64,000 nucleotides of DNA from Flavobacterium sp. A45 (GCF_002001005.1 NZ_MUNX01000099.1:1-64000); one strand, 5' to 3'; counted from the stretch's first letter, positions 34,955 through 43,681 are shown. Numbers and translations: made by a program. Notes: generated by a model not told the origin, from the sequence alone.

Positions 34955-35662
34955 TTATTTAGAATTTAGATTCAATACATCTTTCATAGTAAAAACGCCG
35001 TGTTTTCCGGCAAGCCATTCGGCAGCTATTACAGCTCCAAGAGCAAAACCCTCACGATTATGAGCGGTGTGTTTTATTTCGATGGAATCCACCTCAGAGT
35101 TGTAAGTTACAGTATGGGTTCCAGGAACTGTACCCACCCTTACAGCTTCGATATGAATCTCTTTCTCTTTTGGGGTATCCAATGTCCAATTGGTGTAGTT
35201 GCTATTTTCAATAACGCCTTTGGCCAATGAAATAGCGGTTCCGCTTGGTGCATCTAATTTTTGATCATGATGGATTTCTTCCATATCCACTTTGTAATGA
35301 TCAAATTGAGACATGATTTTGGCTAAATATTCGTTGAATTCAAAAAATAAATTCACGCCAAGACTAAAGTTGGAACTAGAGATAAACCCTCCGTTTTTTT
35401 CTTTGCAAAGAGCAATCATTTCATCATAGTGCTCCAACCAACCGGTTGTTCCGGAAACGACAGGAACATTGGCATGAAAACAGCTGGAAATGTTATTTAC
35501 TGCGGCTGATGGAACACTGAAGTCGATAGCAACATCAGCAGCAGAAAGCCCATCATAGGTATTAAATTCGTCTTTTCTCAAAACAATTTCATGTCCTCTT
35601 TCTAAAGCAATTCTTTCGATTACATGCCCCATTTTTCCGTATCCTAAAAGCGCAATTTTCAT
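34955..35662 (-). CDS. dapB: 4-hydroxy-tetrahydrodipicolinate reductase
   Basis: A 235-residue cytosolic reductase of the diaminopimelate/lysine pathway, needed for peptidoglycan and lysine. It has the Rossmann start KIALLGYGKMGHVIER, the SGTTGW stretch, and the catalytic signature EIHHDQKLDAPSGTAISLA with His-His and Lys. The protein is shorter than the enterobacterial enzyme (about 273) because of a reduced central domain, as usual in Bacteroidota. It sits 46 bp after DUF5683 and ahead of the lepB pair in the minus-strand group that begins with parA. Confidence 0.96.
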   Translation of the reverse strand: MKIALLGYGKMGHVIERIALERGHEIVLRKDEFNTYDGLSAADVAIDFSVPSAAVNNISSCFHANVPVVSGTTGWLEHYDEMIALCKEKNGGFISSSNFSLGVNLFFEFNEYLAKIMSQFDHYKVDMEEIHHDQKLDAPSGTAISLAKGVIENSNYTNWTLDTPKEKEIHIEAVRVGTVPGTHTVTYNSEVDSIEIKHTAHNREGFALGAVIAAEWLAGKHGVFTMKDVLNLNSK

Positions 35663-35708
35663 TTGTGAGTATTTTTGATTTTTAATAAGAAACGAACTGT
35701 ATTCGAAT

Positions 35709-36269
35709 CTAAAAACGATAATTAAGGGTTAGTCCCAAATTTGATTTTAATGTTACAGCATCAGGAGTGATTTCTGGTTTAACAGATAAGCTTTGATTTA
35801 CATTAAATTGTATTAAGGCAGCGTCAACATTAGCATCTATAATGTTTAGTACATAAAAGCCAATTACAAAAAGGCCTGATAGCGAAGCATTTCTTTGGTA
35901 AAACTCTTGAGCTGATATTAGTTGAGTATCCGAAAGATAGTCGTAATTGGGGTCTGGATTGCCCGCCAAACGGCTTTTGTAAGCATCTCTATATTCGTTG
36001 TATTGTTTTTTATTGTCAATATATAGATACAAACTGGTCCCCATAGCTCCGTAAACTATTGGAATTTTCCAATATTTTTTATTGTATGCTTGGCCTAAAC
36101 CCGGTAATATAGCCGAATAGAAGGCGGCTTTTGCAGGTGTCAAAGGATCTATGTCTATTGATTTTAAAGTGTCTTTTGGCTTTAAAACAGTTTCGGTTTT
36201 TGCTTGTGCAAAAACCGAAGCGTTTCCTATAAGAAAAAGCAATAGCCCTATGGAAATGATTTTATTCAC
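35709..36269 (-). CDS. DUF5683 domain-containing protein
   Basis: A 186-residue exported or membrane protein of unknown function. An N-terminal signal peptide (IISIGLLLFLIGNASVFAQ) precedes the conserved segment AAFYSAILPGLGQAYNKKYWKIPIVY (in parts), which marks the DUF5683 family, and a second hydrophobic stretch (LSGLFVIGFYVLNIIDANVDA). The end NLGLTLNYRF resembles an outer-membrane strand with C-terminal Phe. The start is a GTG at 36269 overlapping the parB stop by one base (TAGTG). The position between parB and dapB is, as far as I recall, conserved in flavobacteria. Confidence 0.85.
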   Translation of the reverse strand: MNKIISIGLLLFLIGNASVFAQAKTETVLKPKDTLKSIDIDPLTPAKAAFYSAILPGLGQAYNKKYWKIPIVYGAMGTSLYLYIDNKKQYNEYRDAYKSRLAGNPDPNYDYLSDTQLISAQEFYQRNASLSGLFVIGFYVLNIIDANVDAALIQFNVNQSLSVKPEITPDAVTLKSNLGLTLNYRF

Positions 36270-37168
36270 TACCCTTCTATTAATTTTATAATTCTGTTGA
36301 AGTCTTCTTCAGAATGAAAAGGAATTGTAATTTTTCCTTTTCCATTTCCAGCCACTTTTACGTCAATTTTTGTTCCAAAATACTTATTGAAAGTACTCAC
36401 ATCTTCGTCATTAATTTCAAAAGAAGATGCTTTTGTTGGAATAGCTGGTTTTGGTTTTAGACTTTCGTGGTAGTTTTTTACCAAAGTCTCCGTCTCTCTA
36501 ACCGAAAGATTTTGACTTACTATTTTTTGGTAAATATCGGTCTGAACATCATGATCTTCGATGTTGATGATTGCACGACCGTGACCCATACTGATAAAAC
36601 CATCACGAATTCCAGTTTGAATGATTGGGTCTAATTTTAAAAGTCTTAAATAATTGGCAATAGTAGAGCGTTTTTTACCAACTCTTTCACTCATTTGCTC
36701 TTGAGTCAATTGAATTTCATCAATCAAACGTTGGTAAGAAAGCGCAATCTCTATTGGATCCAAGTCATGACGTTGGATGTTTTCAACCAAAGCCATTACT
36801 AGAGACTCGTTGTCGTTTGCAATACGAATGTAGGCAGGGACAGTTGTAAGTCCAATTAATGTGGAAGCACGCAAACGACGTTCCCCAGAAATTAATTGGT
36901 ATTTATTGAAATCTAATTTACGAACAGTTATAGGCTGAATTACGCCTAACTCCTTGATAGAAGTGGCTAATTCACGTAATGACTCTTCGTTGAAATTACT
37001 TCGGGGCTGAAATGGATTTATTTCTATAGCATCAATTTCAAGCTCTATAATATTTCCTACTACTTTATCTGCATTTTTATCTTCAACCGATTGAATATCG
37101 TTTTCAGGATCTTTTAATAATGCCGATAAACCTCTACCTAAGGCTTGTTTTTTTATTGCTTTTGACAT
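36269..37168 (-). CDS. parB: Chromosome-partitioning protein ParB
   Basis: A 299-residue CTP-dependent DNA clamp that loads at parS and drives chromosome segregation with ParA. It has the ParB/Spo0J N-terminal domain with the CTP-binding motifs (IQPITVRKLDFNKYQLISGERRLRAS, in parts, and ENIQRHDLDPIEIALSYQRL), a helix-turn-helix (EQMSERVGKKRSTIANYLRLL), and a C-terminal dimerisation domain. The leading KKQALGRGLSALLKD is the ParA-interacting segment. It starts 4 bp after parA's stop on the same strand. No parS palindrome (TGTTTCACGTGAAACA or close) was seen in the window by eye. Confidence 0.96.
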   Translation of the reverse strand: MSKAIKKQALGRGLSALLKDPENDIQSVEDKNADKVVGNIIELEIDAIEINPFQPRSNFNEESLRELATSIKELGVIQPITVRKLDFNKYQLISGERRLRASTLIGLTTVPAYIRIANDNESLVMALVENIQRHDLDPIEIALSYQRLIDEIQLTQEQMSERVGKKRSTIANYLRLLKLDPIIQTGIRDGFISMGHGRAIINIEDHDVQTDIYQKIVSQNLSVRETETLVKNYHESLKPKPAIPTKASSFEINDEDVSTFNKYFGTKIDVKVAGNGKGKITIPFHSEEDFNRIIKLIEG

Positions 37169-37172
37169 ACAA

Positions 37173-37940
37173 CTATTTACTGTTTTTCTTTATAATTTCT
37201 TGAGCTAAATGAATATAATTTACTGCTCCTTTGCTGGTTGCATCATAGTTGATAATGCTTTCTCCAAAACTAGGTGCCTCGCTCAATTTTACATTTCTTT
37301 GTATCACAGTTTCAAAAACCATATCATTAAAGTGTTTTTGAACTTCTTCCACTACTTGGTTTGATAAACGCAATCTAGAATCAAACATTGTCAATAACAA
37401 ACCTTCAATGTCTAAATCAGGATTGTGGATTTTTTGGATACTTTTTATGGTATTCAATAATTTACCCAAACCTTCTAATGCAAAATACTCACACTGAATT
37501 GGAATTACTACAGAATCTGCCGCAGTTAAAGCATTTAGCGTCAAAAGACCAAGAGATGGTGCGCAATCAATTAAGATATAATCGTATTGATCTTTTACAC
37601 TTTCTAATGCTTTTTTAAGCATGTATTCTCTGTTTTCTTTATCAACCAGTTCGATTTCAATCGCAACAAGATCGATATGCGCGGGAATTACATCAACATT
37701 TGGGGAGGAACATTTTATGATGGCCTCCGATGGAGTATGGCTATGTTCGAGAATTTGATAGGTTCCTATTTCAACTGTTTCTACATCGATTCCTAAACCT
37801 GAAGTGGCATTAGCCTGAGGATCAGCATCAATTAGTAATACTTTTTTTTCTAAAACACCCAATGAAGCAGCTAGGTTAATAGAAGTTGTTGTCTTTCCAA
37901 CTCCACCTTTCTGGTTCGCAATCGCTATGATTTTGCCCAT
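37173..37940 (-). CDS. parA: Chromosome-partitioning ATPase ParA (Soj)
   Basis: A 255-residue Walker-type ATPase that forms a nucleoid-bound gradient moving ParB-parS complexes. The deviant Walker A is KGGVGKTTTSINLAASL near residue 10, A' is LLIDADPQANATSGLG and Walker B is ILIDCAPSLGLLTLNAL. The short N-terminus, with no extra helix-turn-helix, marks the chromosomal Soj type rather than the plasmid type. It is the first gene of a minus-strand group of seven; the upstream spacer of 256 bp contains the terminator of the SDR gene that follows in the map and a plausible AT-rich promoter region. Confidence 0.97.
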   Translation of the reverse strand: MGKIIAIANQKGGVGKTTTSINLAASLGVLEKKVLLIDADPQANATSGLGIDVETVEIGTYQILEHSHTPSEAIIKCSSPNVDVIPAHIDLVAIEIELVDKENREYMLKKALESVKDQYDYILIDCAPSLGLLTLNALTAADSVVIPIQCEYFALEGLGKLLNTIKSIQKIHNPDLDIEGLLLTMFDSRLRLSNQVVEEVQKHFNDMVFETVIQRNVKLSEAPSFGESIINYDATSKGAVNYIHLAQEIIKKNSK

Positions 37941-38088
37941 TTATTTTCTAAATTTTGAACGGTAAAAATACAATTATTTATGGGTTTTGAAAATCTATTT
38001 TGTTAACAAAAACAAATAGTTTTCACAGTCCCCAATTTATGTTAGCAATAATGTATATTCTTTGCTTTTTTGGTAATTATTGTAACTG

Positions 38089-38122
38089 AAAAAAGAGAAC
38101 TGTATAAATAGTTCTCTTTTTT
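38089..38122 (-). terminator. Terminator of the SDR gene
   Basis: AAAAAAGAGAACT / AGTTCTCTTTTTT around an 8-nt loop, symmetric in A and T. It lies about 75 bp past the stop of the minus-strand SDR gene and ahead of parA. Confidence 0.8.
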
Positions 38123-38196
38123 TGTTTTATTATTTATCCGTTATTTCTGATTTTTTTTAATAGTTGTTGATGTTAATCGGTAAATAACGCAAGCGG

Positions 38197-39078
38197 TTAA
38201 TTTTTTTTCTTTGCTTTAATCATCATTTCCAATTGATCCCATAATTCTTCAGGAATAGCTTCTAGTAAATTGAATTGTCCAGCACCTTTCAGCCATTCTC
38301 CTCCATCAATAACAATTACTTCTCCATTGACATAGGCAGAAAAGTCAGAAACTAAATAAGCCGCTAAATTGGCCAATTCTTGGTGGTCACCCACTCGTTT
38401 CAAAGGGACTTTTTTGGCTAAATCAAATTTTTCCGCTAGATCTCCCGGCAATAATCTGTCCCAGGCGCCTTTGGTTGGGAAAGGCCCAGGGGCAATTGCA
38501 TTGGTACGAATACCATATTTTGCCCATTCTACTGCTAAGCTTCTTGTCATGGCAAGAACTCCAGCTTTGGCAGTAGCACTCGGAACCACATAAGCCGAAC
38601 CTGTCCATGCGTAAGTCGTAACTATATTCAATACGCTAGCCGATGTTTGTTTAGTGTCTATCCAATGCTTTCCAAAAGCAAGTGTGCAGTTTTTAGATCC
38701 TTTTAAGACGATATCAATTACCGTGTCAAAAGCATTGGCTGATAAACGTTCTGTTGGTGAAATAAAATTTCCTGCTGCATTATTCAATAATACATCAACT
38801 TTACCAAAAGCTTTTAGTACTGCTTGAAGCATGTTTTCTACTTCTTCATAATGACGAACATCACATTGTAATGGTAAACATGTGCCTCCTGTTTCTGTTT
38901 CCAGTTCTTGAGCAGTATTTTTTAGCTTTTCTAAATCTCTTGAAGTAATAGCTACTTGAGCTCCTAATTCTAAGAAATATTTGGTCATCGCTTTTCCTAA
39001 GCCACTTCCGCCTCCAGTAACTACTATTACTTTGCCTTTTAAAGCATCGTCTCTCAACATTTTATCGGTATAACTCAT
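38197..39078 (-). CDS. SDR oxidoreductase, 2,4-dienoyl-CoA reductase-like
   Basis: A 293-residue short-chain dehydrogenase. The NADP(H) site is VVTGGGSGLGKAM and the NAAGNF motif follows. The usual catalytic YxxxK is replaced: the Lys is kept (SATAKAGVLAMTRSLAVEWAKYG, in parts) but the Tyr position four residues before it is Ser, exactly as in mitochondrial-type 2,4-dienoyl-CoA reductases. The stretch APGPFPTKGAWDRL and the long C-terminal GGEWL region also match that group. I infer reduction of 2,4-dienoyl-CoA intermediates in beta-oxidation of unsaturated fatty acids. It is a single gene with its own terminator and a repeat-rich upstream spacer. Confidence 0.9.
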   Translation of the reverse strand: MSYTDKMLRDDALKGKVIVVTGGGSGLGKAMTKYFLELGAQVAITSRDLEKLKNTAQELETETGGTCLPLQCDVRHYEEVENMLQAVLKAFGKVDVLLNNAAGNFISPTERLSANAFDTVIDIVLKGSKNCTLAFGKHWIDTKQTSASVLNIVTTYAWTGSAYVVPSATAKAGVLAMTRSLAVEWAKYGIRTNAIAPGPFPTKGAWDRLLPGDLAEKFDLAKKVPLKRVGDHQELANLAAYLVSDFSAYVNGEVIVIDGGEWLKGAGQFNLLEAIPEELWDQLEMMIKAKKKN

Positions 39079-39160
39079 AATTTATATTTTTTTTTTGGAT
39101 TGTAAATGTAATAAAATAAAATAGTATGCATGCATAATAAATTAAATTTTGTTTAAAGTT

Positions 39161-39276
39161 TCTGAGATGCTAAGTTTCTAAGGTACTAAGATTTAAATAA
39201 ACAATTCTATAATGAGATAAAAAAGAGATTAACCATTTTCTGAACTTAGAGTCTTAGTGTTTTAATAACTTAAAAG
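39161..39276. repeat. Imperfect inverted repeat of CTAAG units (8-bp period)
   Basis: The left arm (39161-39197) carries GATGCTAAG, TTTCTAAG and GTACTAAG in tandem; the right arm (39240-39276) carries the complementary CTTAG units at the same 8-bp spacing. About 40 bp of AT-rich DNA separates them. It fills the spacer between the aminotransferase and SDR genes. Confidence 0.6.
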
Positions 39277-39281
39277 TTGTC

Positions 39282-40409
39282 TTAAATTGCACACAATCTT
39301 TTTGCAGCTGCTTCTAAAGTATGATTGTCTTTGGCAAAGCAAAAGCGTATTAATTTTAAATCTTTTCCATCGGCATAAAAAGTTGATATAGGAATTGCAG
39401 CAACACCATAATCCGTAATTAGACGTTTGCAAAAATCAACATCATTTTCGTTTGAAATGTTGGCATAGGAAACGACTTGAAAATAAGTTCCTTCACAGGC
39501 CATTAATTCGAATCGACTGTTTTTTAATAGTGATCTGAAATAATCACGCTTTTCTTGGTAGAATGAACTAATTTCATTTACATCGACTAAATCCAAATAT
39601 TCTGAAACTGCCACTTGGCAAATGCTGTTTACGCTAAAAACCAAAAATTGATGCACTTTTTTGATTTCTTTCATCAAATACTCAGAAGCTACAAGGTAAC
39701 CTATTTTCCAACCTGTTACATGAAATGATTTTCCAAATGAGGAAACCGTAATACAGCGGTCTAGTAGTTTTGTTCGAGTATGAGTAGAAATATGTTTTTG
39801 TTCAAAGGTGATGTATTCGTACACTTCATCTGAAAGTAACAGCACATTGGGGTGTTTTTCTAAAAGTGCTTCCAGATTCTCTAAATCGGATTCATCTAGA
39901 ATTTTCCCTGTTGGATTGTGTGGGTTATTGATGATGATCATTTTGGTTTTCTCCGAAAATGCATTGGTAATAGTTTTCCAGTTTGGAGTGTAATCATCAT
40001 TGAGTGATACCCGTATTGGTTTTGCTTGGCTTAATAATATTGGCGCTTCATAGCAATCGTAACTTGGGTCGAGAATAATTACTTCGTCATTTGGTTTTAG
40101 CAAAGCCAGCAATGTGGTGAAAATGGCTTGAGTTGCACCGGCTGTAACGAGTATTTCGGTTTCGGGAAGGATGTTTCGGTTGTAGGATGATTTTACTAAT
40201 GTAGCAATTTTTGCCAACAATGGAGGGTAACCCGACATAGGTGTGTATTGGTGAACGTCTTCAAGTGCCAATCTAGAAACAATTTCGGTTAATCTTTCGT
40301 CAACAGGGAAGTTTGGAAAACCTTGGGAAAGATTGATTGCATTGTGTTCTGCTGCCATTTTGGACATTATCGTAAAAATACTAGTCGTTACATTTGGTAG
40401 TTTACTCAT
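39282..40409 (-). CDS. PLP-dependent methionine aminotransferase (YbdL/KAT-like)
   Basis: A 375-residue class I/II aminotransferase. Recognisable parts: SQGFPNFPVDERL near the start, ITAGATQAIFTTL-type sequence (VTAGATQAIFTTLLALL), IILDPSYDCYE, NNPHNPTGK, LLSDEVYEYITF and the PLP-binding lysine in SSFGKSFHVTGWKIGYLV. The N-terminus NLSQGFPNF is the hallmark of the YbdL/kynurenine-aminotransferase group, which prefers methionine, phenylalanine or glutamine with 2-oxo acids; a role in methionine salvage is the likeliest. Single gene, minus strand, with a terminator hairpin of the next small gene just upstream. Confidence 0.93.
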   Translation of the reverse strand: MSKLPNVTTSIFTIMSKMAAEHNAINLSQGFPNFPVDERLTEIVSRLALEDVHQYTPMSGYPPLLAKIATLVKSSYNRNILPETEILVTAGATQAIFTTLLALLKPNDEVIILDPSYDCYEAPILLSQAKPIRVSLNDDYTPNWKTITNAFSEKTKMIIINNPHNPTGKILDESDLENLEALLEKHPNVLLLSDEVYEYITFEQKHISTHTRTKLLDRCITVSSFGKSFHVTGWKIGYLVASEYLMKEIKKVHQFLVFSVNSICQVAVSEYLDLVDVNEISSFYQEKRDYFRSLLKNSRFELMACEGTYFQVVSYANISNENDVDFCKRLITDYGVAAIPISTFYADGKDLKLIRFCFAKDNHTLEAAAKRLCAI

Positions 40410-40530
40410 GTAATAAATGAATTTATTTAGGAGTATAAAAGTAGTTTTTTTAAGCCAATTTTTTTCTTTTTTAGTCGAACGATGTTAGGGCGAAATTAAT
40501 GACATTAGCATACCCAAAAATATAGTTTAA

Positions 40531-40567
40531 AAAAAATCCTGTAAAAAAATATTTTACAGGATTTTGA
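40531..40567 (-). terminator. Terminator behind the 42-residue gene
   Basis: AAATCCTGTAAAA / TTTTACAGGATTT form a 13-bp stem; on the minus strand it is followed by a T-run. It lies 25-60 bp past the stop of the small gene, which supports that gene being real. Confidence 0.8.
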
Positions 40568-40589
40568 TTGTCTTATTGTGTTTGGTTTT

Positions 40590-40718
40590 TTAACGTACTG
40601 AATTCCATCCGTCTTTGAAGCTTTTCAAACAGTATTTCCAGTTATAAACACCTTCAATGATGAAAAATGTAAGAAAGCCTAAGCCAATCATTTTTAAATC
40701 TCTTTTTGTAATATTCAT
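40590..40718 (-). CDS. Small 42-residue predicted membrane protein
   Basis: A short frame from ATG 40718 to TAA 40592-40590. The peptide starts MNITKRDLKMIGLGFLTFF, continues with IIEGVYNWKYC and ends in DGWNSVR. Residues 10-25 form one hydrophobic helix preceded by positive charges (N-in) and followed by an amphipathic tail rich in W, K and Y. The frame is followed at once by a terminator and is separated from the rsmI-like gene by 56 bp. Codon choice is normal for the window. I recognise no family. Evidence for a real gene is the terminator, the isolated position and the plausible topology; expression is not shown. Confidence 0.55.
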   Translation of the reverse strand: MNITKRDLKMIGLGFLTFFIIEGVYNWKYCLKSFKDGWNSVR

Positions 40719-40774
40719 TTTATTATTTTTAGATTTTATAGCAAAACAAATATAAGAAAAAGGTATTAATTTTT

Positions 40775-41497
40775 TTACATTTTATGAATGATAAAAATGG
40801 TGGGGCGTTTGTGTAAATCGATGGTTTCTTTTTTCCATTCCGAAATTTTCTTTGTTTTGATGTATTCCGTAGGTAAGGTGATATCGGTGGCTATGCATAA
40901 ATGTGTTTCAGGATGCAAGGTTTGGATTAAATCTTCCAATAATTTATTGTTACGGTACGGTGTTTCGATGAAAATCTGAGACTGATTTTTTTCAAAAGAT
41001 ATGCGTTCCAGGCTCTTGAAACTGGCTTTTTTTTCGTCTTTTTCAATGGGTAAATAACCATGAAAAGTAAAACTTTGACCGTTCATTCCAGATGCCATCA
41101 TGGCCAATAATATTGAGGATGGACCAACAAGCGGAACAACTTGAATTCCTTTTTCGTGGGCCAATTTTACTATTACTGCGCCTGGATCGGCTACACCTGG
41201 ACATCCTGCTTCGCTCATAAGTCCCATGTCTTTACCTTCCAAAAGCGGTTTGATAAACTCCTGATGTTCTTTAGTTTCAGTATGTTTATTGAGTATAAAA
41301 AGCTTTAATTCGGATTGTTTTTTCTCTGGATTGGTCAGTTTGATGGATTTTCGAGCTGTTTTGTCATTTTCAACCACATAGTAATCAATGAGCTCTACGC
41401 ATCTTTTTATGGTTTGCGGTAATACGTCCATTGGGTCGCAATCGCCCATAGTGGTTGGGATTAAATATAATTTTCCAAGAAGAGGTGTTGATTTCAT
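40775..41497 (-). CDS. RsmI-like SAM-dependent tetrapyrrole-fold methyltransferase
   Basis: A protein of about 240 residues in the tetrapyrrole methylase fold, related to RsmI, which 2'-O-methylates C1402 of 16S rRNA. Visible parts: GKLYLIPTTMGDCDPMDVLP, YYVVENDKTARKSI, MGLMSEAGCPGVADPGAVIVKLA (in parts), VPLVGPSSILLAMMASGMNGQ and FIETPYRNNKLLEDLI. It is shorter than E. coli RsmI (286) and lacks its C-terminal domain; many Bacteroidota carry both a full RsmI and this short form, so the target is uncertain. I set the start at ATG 41497, where the family begins; the frame is open further upstream. Confidence 0.85.
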   Translation of the reverse strand: MKSTPLLGKLYLIPTTMGDCDPMDVLPQTIKRCVELIDYYVVENDKTARKSIKLTNPEKKQSELKLFILNKHTETKEHQEFIKPLLEGKDMGLMSEAGCPGVADPGAVIVKLAHEKGIQVVPLVGPSSILLAMMASGMNGQSFTFHGYLPIEKDEKKASFKSLERISFEKNQSQIFIETPYRNNKLLEDLIQTLHPETHLCIATDITLPTEYIKTKKISEWKKETIDLHKRPTIFIIHKM

Positions 41498-41594
41498 TTG
41501 ATTGTTTTCAATTTTTGAAATAAGATTTTTTTGCCGTCTTTGAATGACATTGGAGGGAAAAGTCATCCAAAGATAAAAAACTTATTTAGTTTTC

Positions 41595-42062
41595 TTAGGA
41601 ATGTTTGGCAATCAGTCTTTGGGCAATTACTTCGCATGCTTCGTCGAGCATTTGATAAACCATGTCAAAACCATTTGCAACTCCATAGTATGGGTCTGGG
41701 ACATCAACATTTTCATTTGGGAAGATAGCGTCTAAAACAAGTTGGACTTTTTCTTTTTGTTTTTCGTTTTGAGCAAGGTGAATCACATCATTGTAATTGT
41801 GGTTGTCCATTACAAAAATGTAGTCAAAAGCATCGAAATCGGATCTTTGAAATTGTCTTCCTTGTTGATTGGCAATATTTAAGCCATTTTTTTTGGCAGT
41901 GGCTATAGAGCGATTGTCTGGAGCACGACCAATATGCCAAGAACCTGTTCCTGCGGAATCTACATGGAATTTATCACTGGGAAGTTTTGAGGCTAATATG
42001 CCTTCTGCCAATGGAGAACGGCAGATATTGCCCAAACAAACCATTAAAATTTTAACAGGCAT
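41595..42062 (-). CDS. Low-molecular-weight protein tyrosine phosphatase
   Basis: A 155-residue phosphatase. The P-loop CLGNICRSP (CX5R-S) is at residues 9-17, and the general acid Asp is in VPDPYYG near residue 122. Length is full for the family. In Gram-negative bacteria such enzymes often control polysaccharide export kinases, but no kinase gene is adjacent here. Its start lies 8 bp after the dnaA stop on the same strand, so it is probably co-transcribed with dnaA, an arrangement I also recall in other flavobacteria. Confidence 0.94.
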   Translation of the reverse strand: MPVKILMVCLGNICRSPLAEGILASKLPSDKFHVDSAGTGSWHIGRAPDNRSIATAKKNGLNIANQQGRQFQRSDFDAFDYIFVMDNHNYNDVIHLAQNEKQKEKVQLVLDAIFPNENVDVPDPYYGVANGFDMVYQMLDEACEVIAQRLIAKHS

Positions 42063-42070
42063 ATTGCTTT

Positions 42071-43498
42071 TTATAGCGTTAATTTTGAATTAATATCCTC
42101 GACATACTTTTTGAATTGTTTGTCGGTGGCTACCAAATTGTCGACTGTTTTACAGGCATGAAGTACAGTGGCGTGATCACGATCCCCTATTTGGGATCCG
42201 ATATTGGCCAATGAAGCTTTGGTGAATTTTTTGGCAAAAAACATTGCCAGTTGTCTCGCTTGTACCACGTGCCTTTTTCTGGTTTTGGACTGTAGAGTCT
42301 CTATATCCAATTGAAAATAATCGGAAACAATTTTTTGAATGTAATCGATTGATATTTCTCTCTTTACATTTTTTACAAATTTTTCGACAACGCTTTTGGC
42401 AAGCTCAATGGTTACTTCTTTTTTGTTGAAAGAAGATTGTGCAATCAGTGAAATGATAGCGCCTTCTAATTCACGTACATTTGATTTAATGTTGCGAGCG
42501 ACATATTCTATAATATCGTCTGGCATTTCAACGCCATCACGATATAGGATGTTTTTTAGGATTGAAATTCTAGTTTCATAATCCGGTTGGTGTAACTCGG
42601 CAGATAATCCCCATTTGAAACGGGATAATAAACGTTGCTCAATATCTTGCATGTCAACTGGAGCCTTGTCTGAAGTCAAGATAACCTGTTTTCCGTTTTG
42701 GTGCAAGTAATTGAAAATATGGAAAAATACATCTTGTGTTCCTGATTTTCCAGAAAGGAATTGAACATCGTCAATGATTAAAACGTCGATTAATTGATAG
42801 AAATGAATGAAATCGTTTCTGTTGTTTTTCTTTACCGAATCAATATATTGTTGGGTAAAAATTTCAGCAGAAATATATAAAACTGTTTTTTCTGGATATT
42901 TGTCTTTGATTTCAACGCCGATAGCATGAGCTAAGTGTGTTTTTCCCAATCCAACACCACCAAAAATAAGTAATGGGTTGAAAGATGTTCCACCTGGCTT
43001 ATTGGCAACAGCCATACCTGCAGAACGGGCTAACCTATTAGAATCCCCTTCAAGGAAATTGTCAAAACTATAATTCGGATTCAGTTGTGATTCGATTTTT
43101 AAATTACGAATACCAGGAATAACAAATGGGTTTTTTAATTCTGGATTTAAGTTTTTGAATGGAGCATCTACTTCTTGGGCTTTCATCGGAGCTCTATTGG
43201 CACTAGGCAACTGTTCCGTAAACGGTTGTTTGTTACCATAAGTGTTTTCCATTTTGATTTTATAGAGTAACTTTGCGTTTTTTCCAAGTTCTTTGGTCAA
43301 GGCCACTTTTAATAATTTCACATAGTGTTCTTCTAGCCATTCGTAGAAAAATTTACTTGGTACTTGAATATATAATGCATTATCGGTAAGTTCAACTGAT
43401 TTAATTGGTTCGAACCAAGTTTTATAAGCTTGATCCTGAATGTTGTCCTTTATGAAGGACAAACAGTTTTCCCATACTGATTGTGCAGTCTTGTTCAT
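42071..43498 (-). CDS. dnaA: Chromosomal replication initiator DnaA
   Basis: A 475-residue AAA+ initiator that binds DnaA boxes and melts oriC. Domain I (1-85, AQSVWENCLSFIKDNIQDQAYKTWFEPIKS, in parts) interacts with DnaB-type helicase; a linker (85-140) follows; domain III has Walker A GGVGLGKTHLAHAIG and Walker B VLIIDDVQFLSG; domain IV ends with the DNA-binding signature GDRDHATVLHACKTVDNL. Length and motifs are normal. The gene is followed by the LMW phosphatase. The 183-bp upstream spacer has only weak DnaA-box-like matches, so the origin is not clearly here. Confidence 0.98.
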   Translation of the reverse strand: MNKTAQSVWENCLSFIKDNIQDQAYKTWFEPIKSVELTDNALYIQVPSKFFYEWLEEHYVKLLKVALTKELGKNAKLLYKIKMENTYGNKQPFTEQLPSANRAPMKAQEVDAPFKNLNPELKNPFVIPGIRNLKIESQLNPNYSFDNFLEGDSNRLARSAGMAVANKPGGTSFNPLLIFGGVGLGKTHLAHAIGVEIKDKYPEKTVLYISAEIFTQQYIDSVKKNNRNDFIHFYQLIDVLIIDDVQFLSGKSGTQDVFFHIFNYLHQNGKQVILTSDKAPVDMQDIEQRLLSRFKWGLSAELHQPDYETRISILKNILYRDGVEMPDDIIEYVARNIKSNVRELEGAIISLIAQSSFNKKEVTIELAKSVVEKFVKNVKREISIDYIQKIVSDYFQLDIETLQSKTRKRHVVQARQLAMFFAKKFTKASLANIGSQIGDRDHATVLHACKTVDNLVATDKQFKKYVEDINSKLTL

Positions 43499-43681
43499 AT
43501 ATCTAGTTAAATTTTTTTATTTGGGTACTTATTATCTTACAAAAAGAATGTGAAATAGATTCTTTTTTCGGGATAACAAATATGTGAACAATTATCTGTA
43601 AAAAAAAATATTTTAGGGTATAATTTTTAAAAATATTGTTGTAAGGGACTTTTTTAAATTAAAAATTTTAATACAAAATTA

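Noticed and set aside
39161-39276. CRISPR-like repeat array
   Set aside because: The units are 8 bp, inverted around a centre and without spacers, unlike CRISPR repeats of 23-50 bp.
43499-43681. Replication origin upstream of dnaA
   Set aside because: Only one sequence resembles a DnaA box, with a mismatch, and there is no clear cluster.
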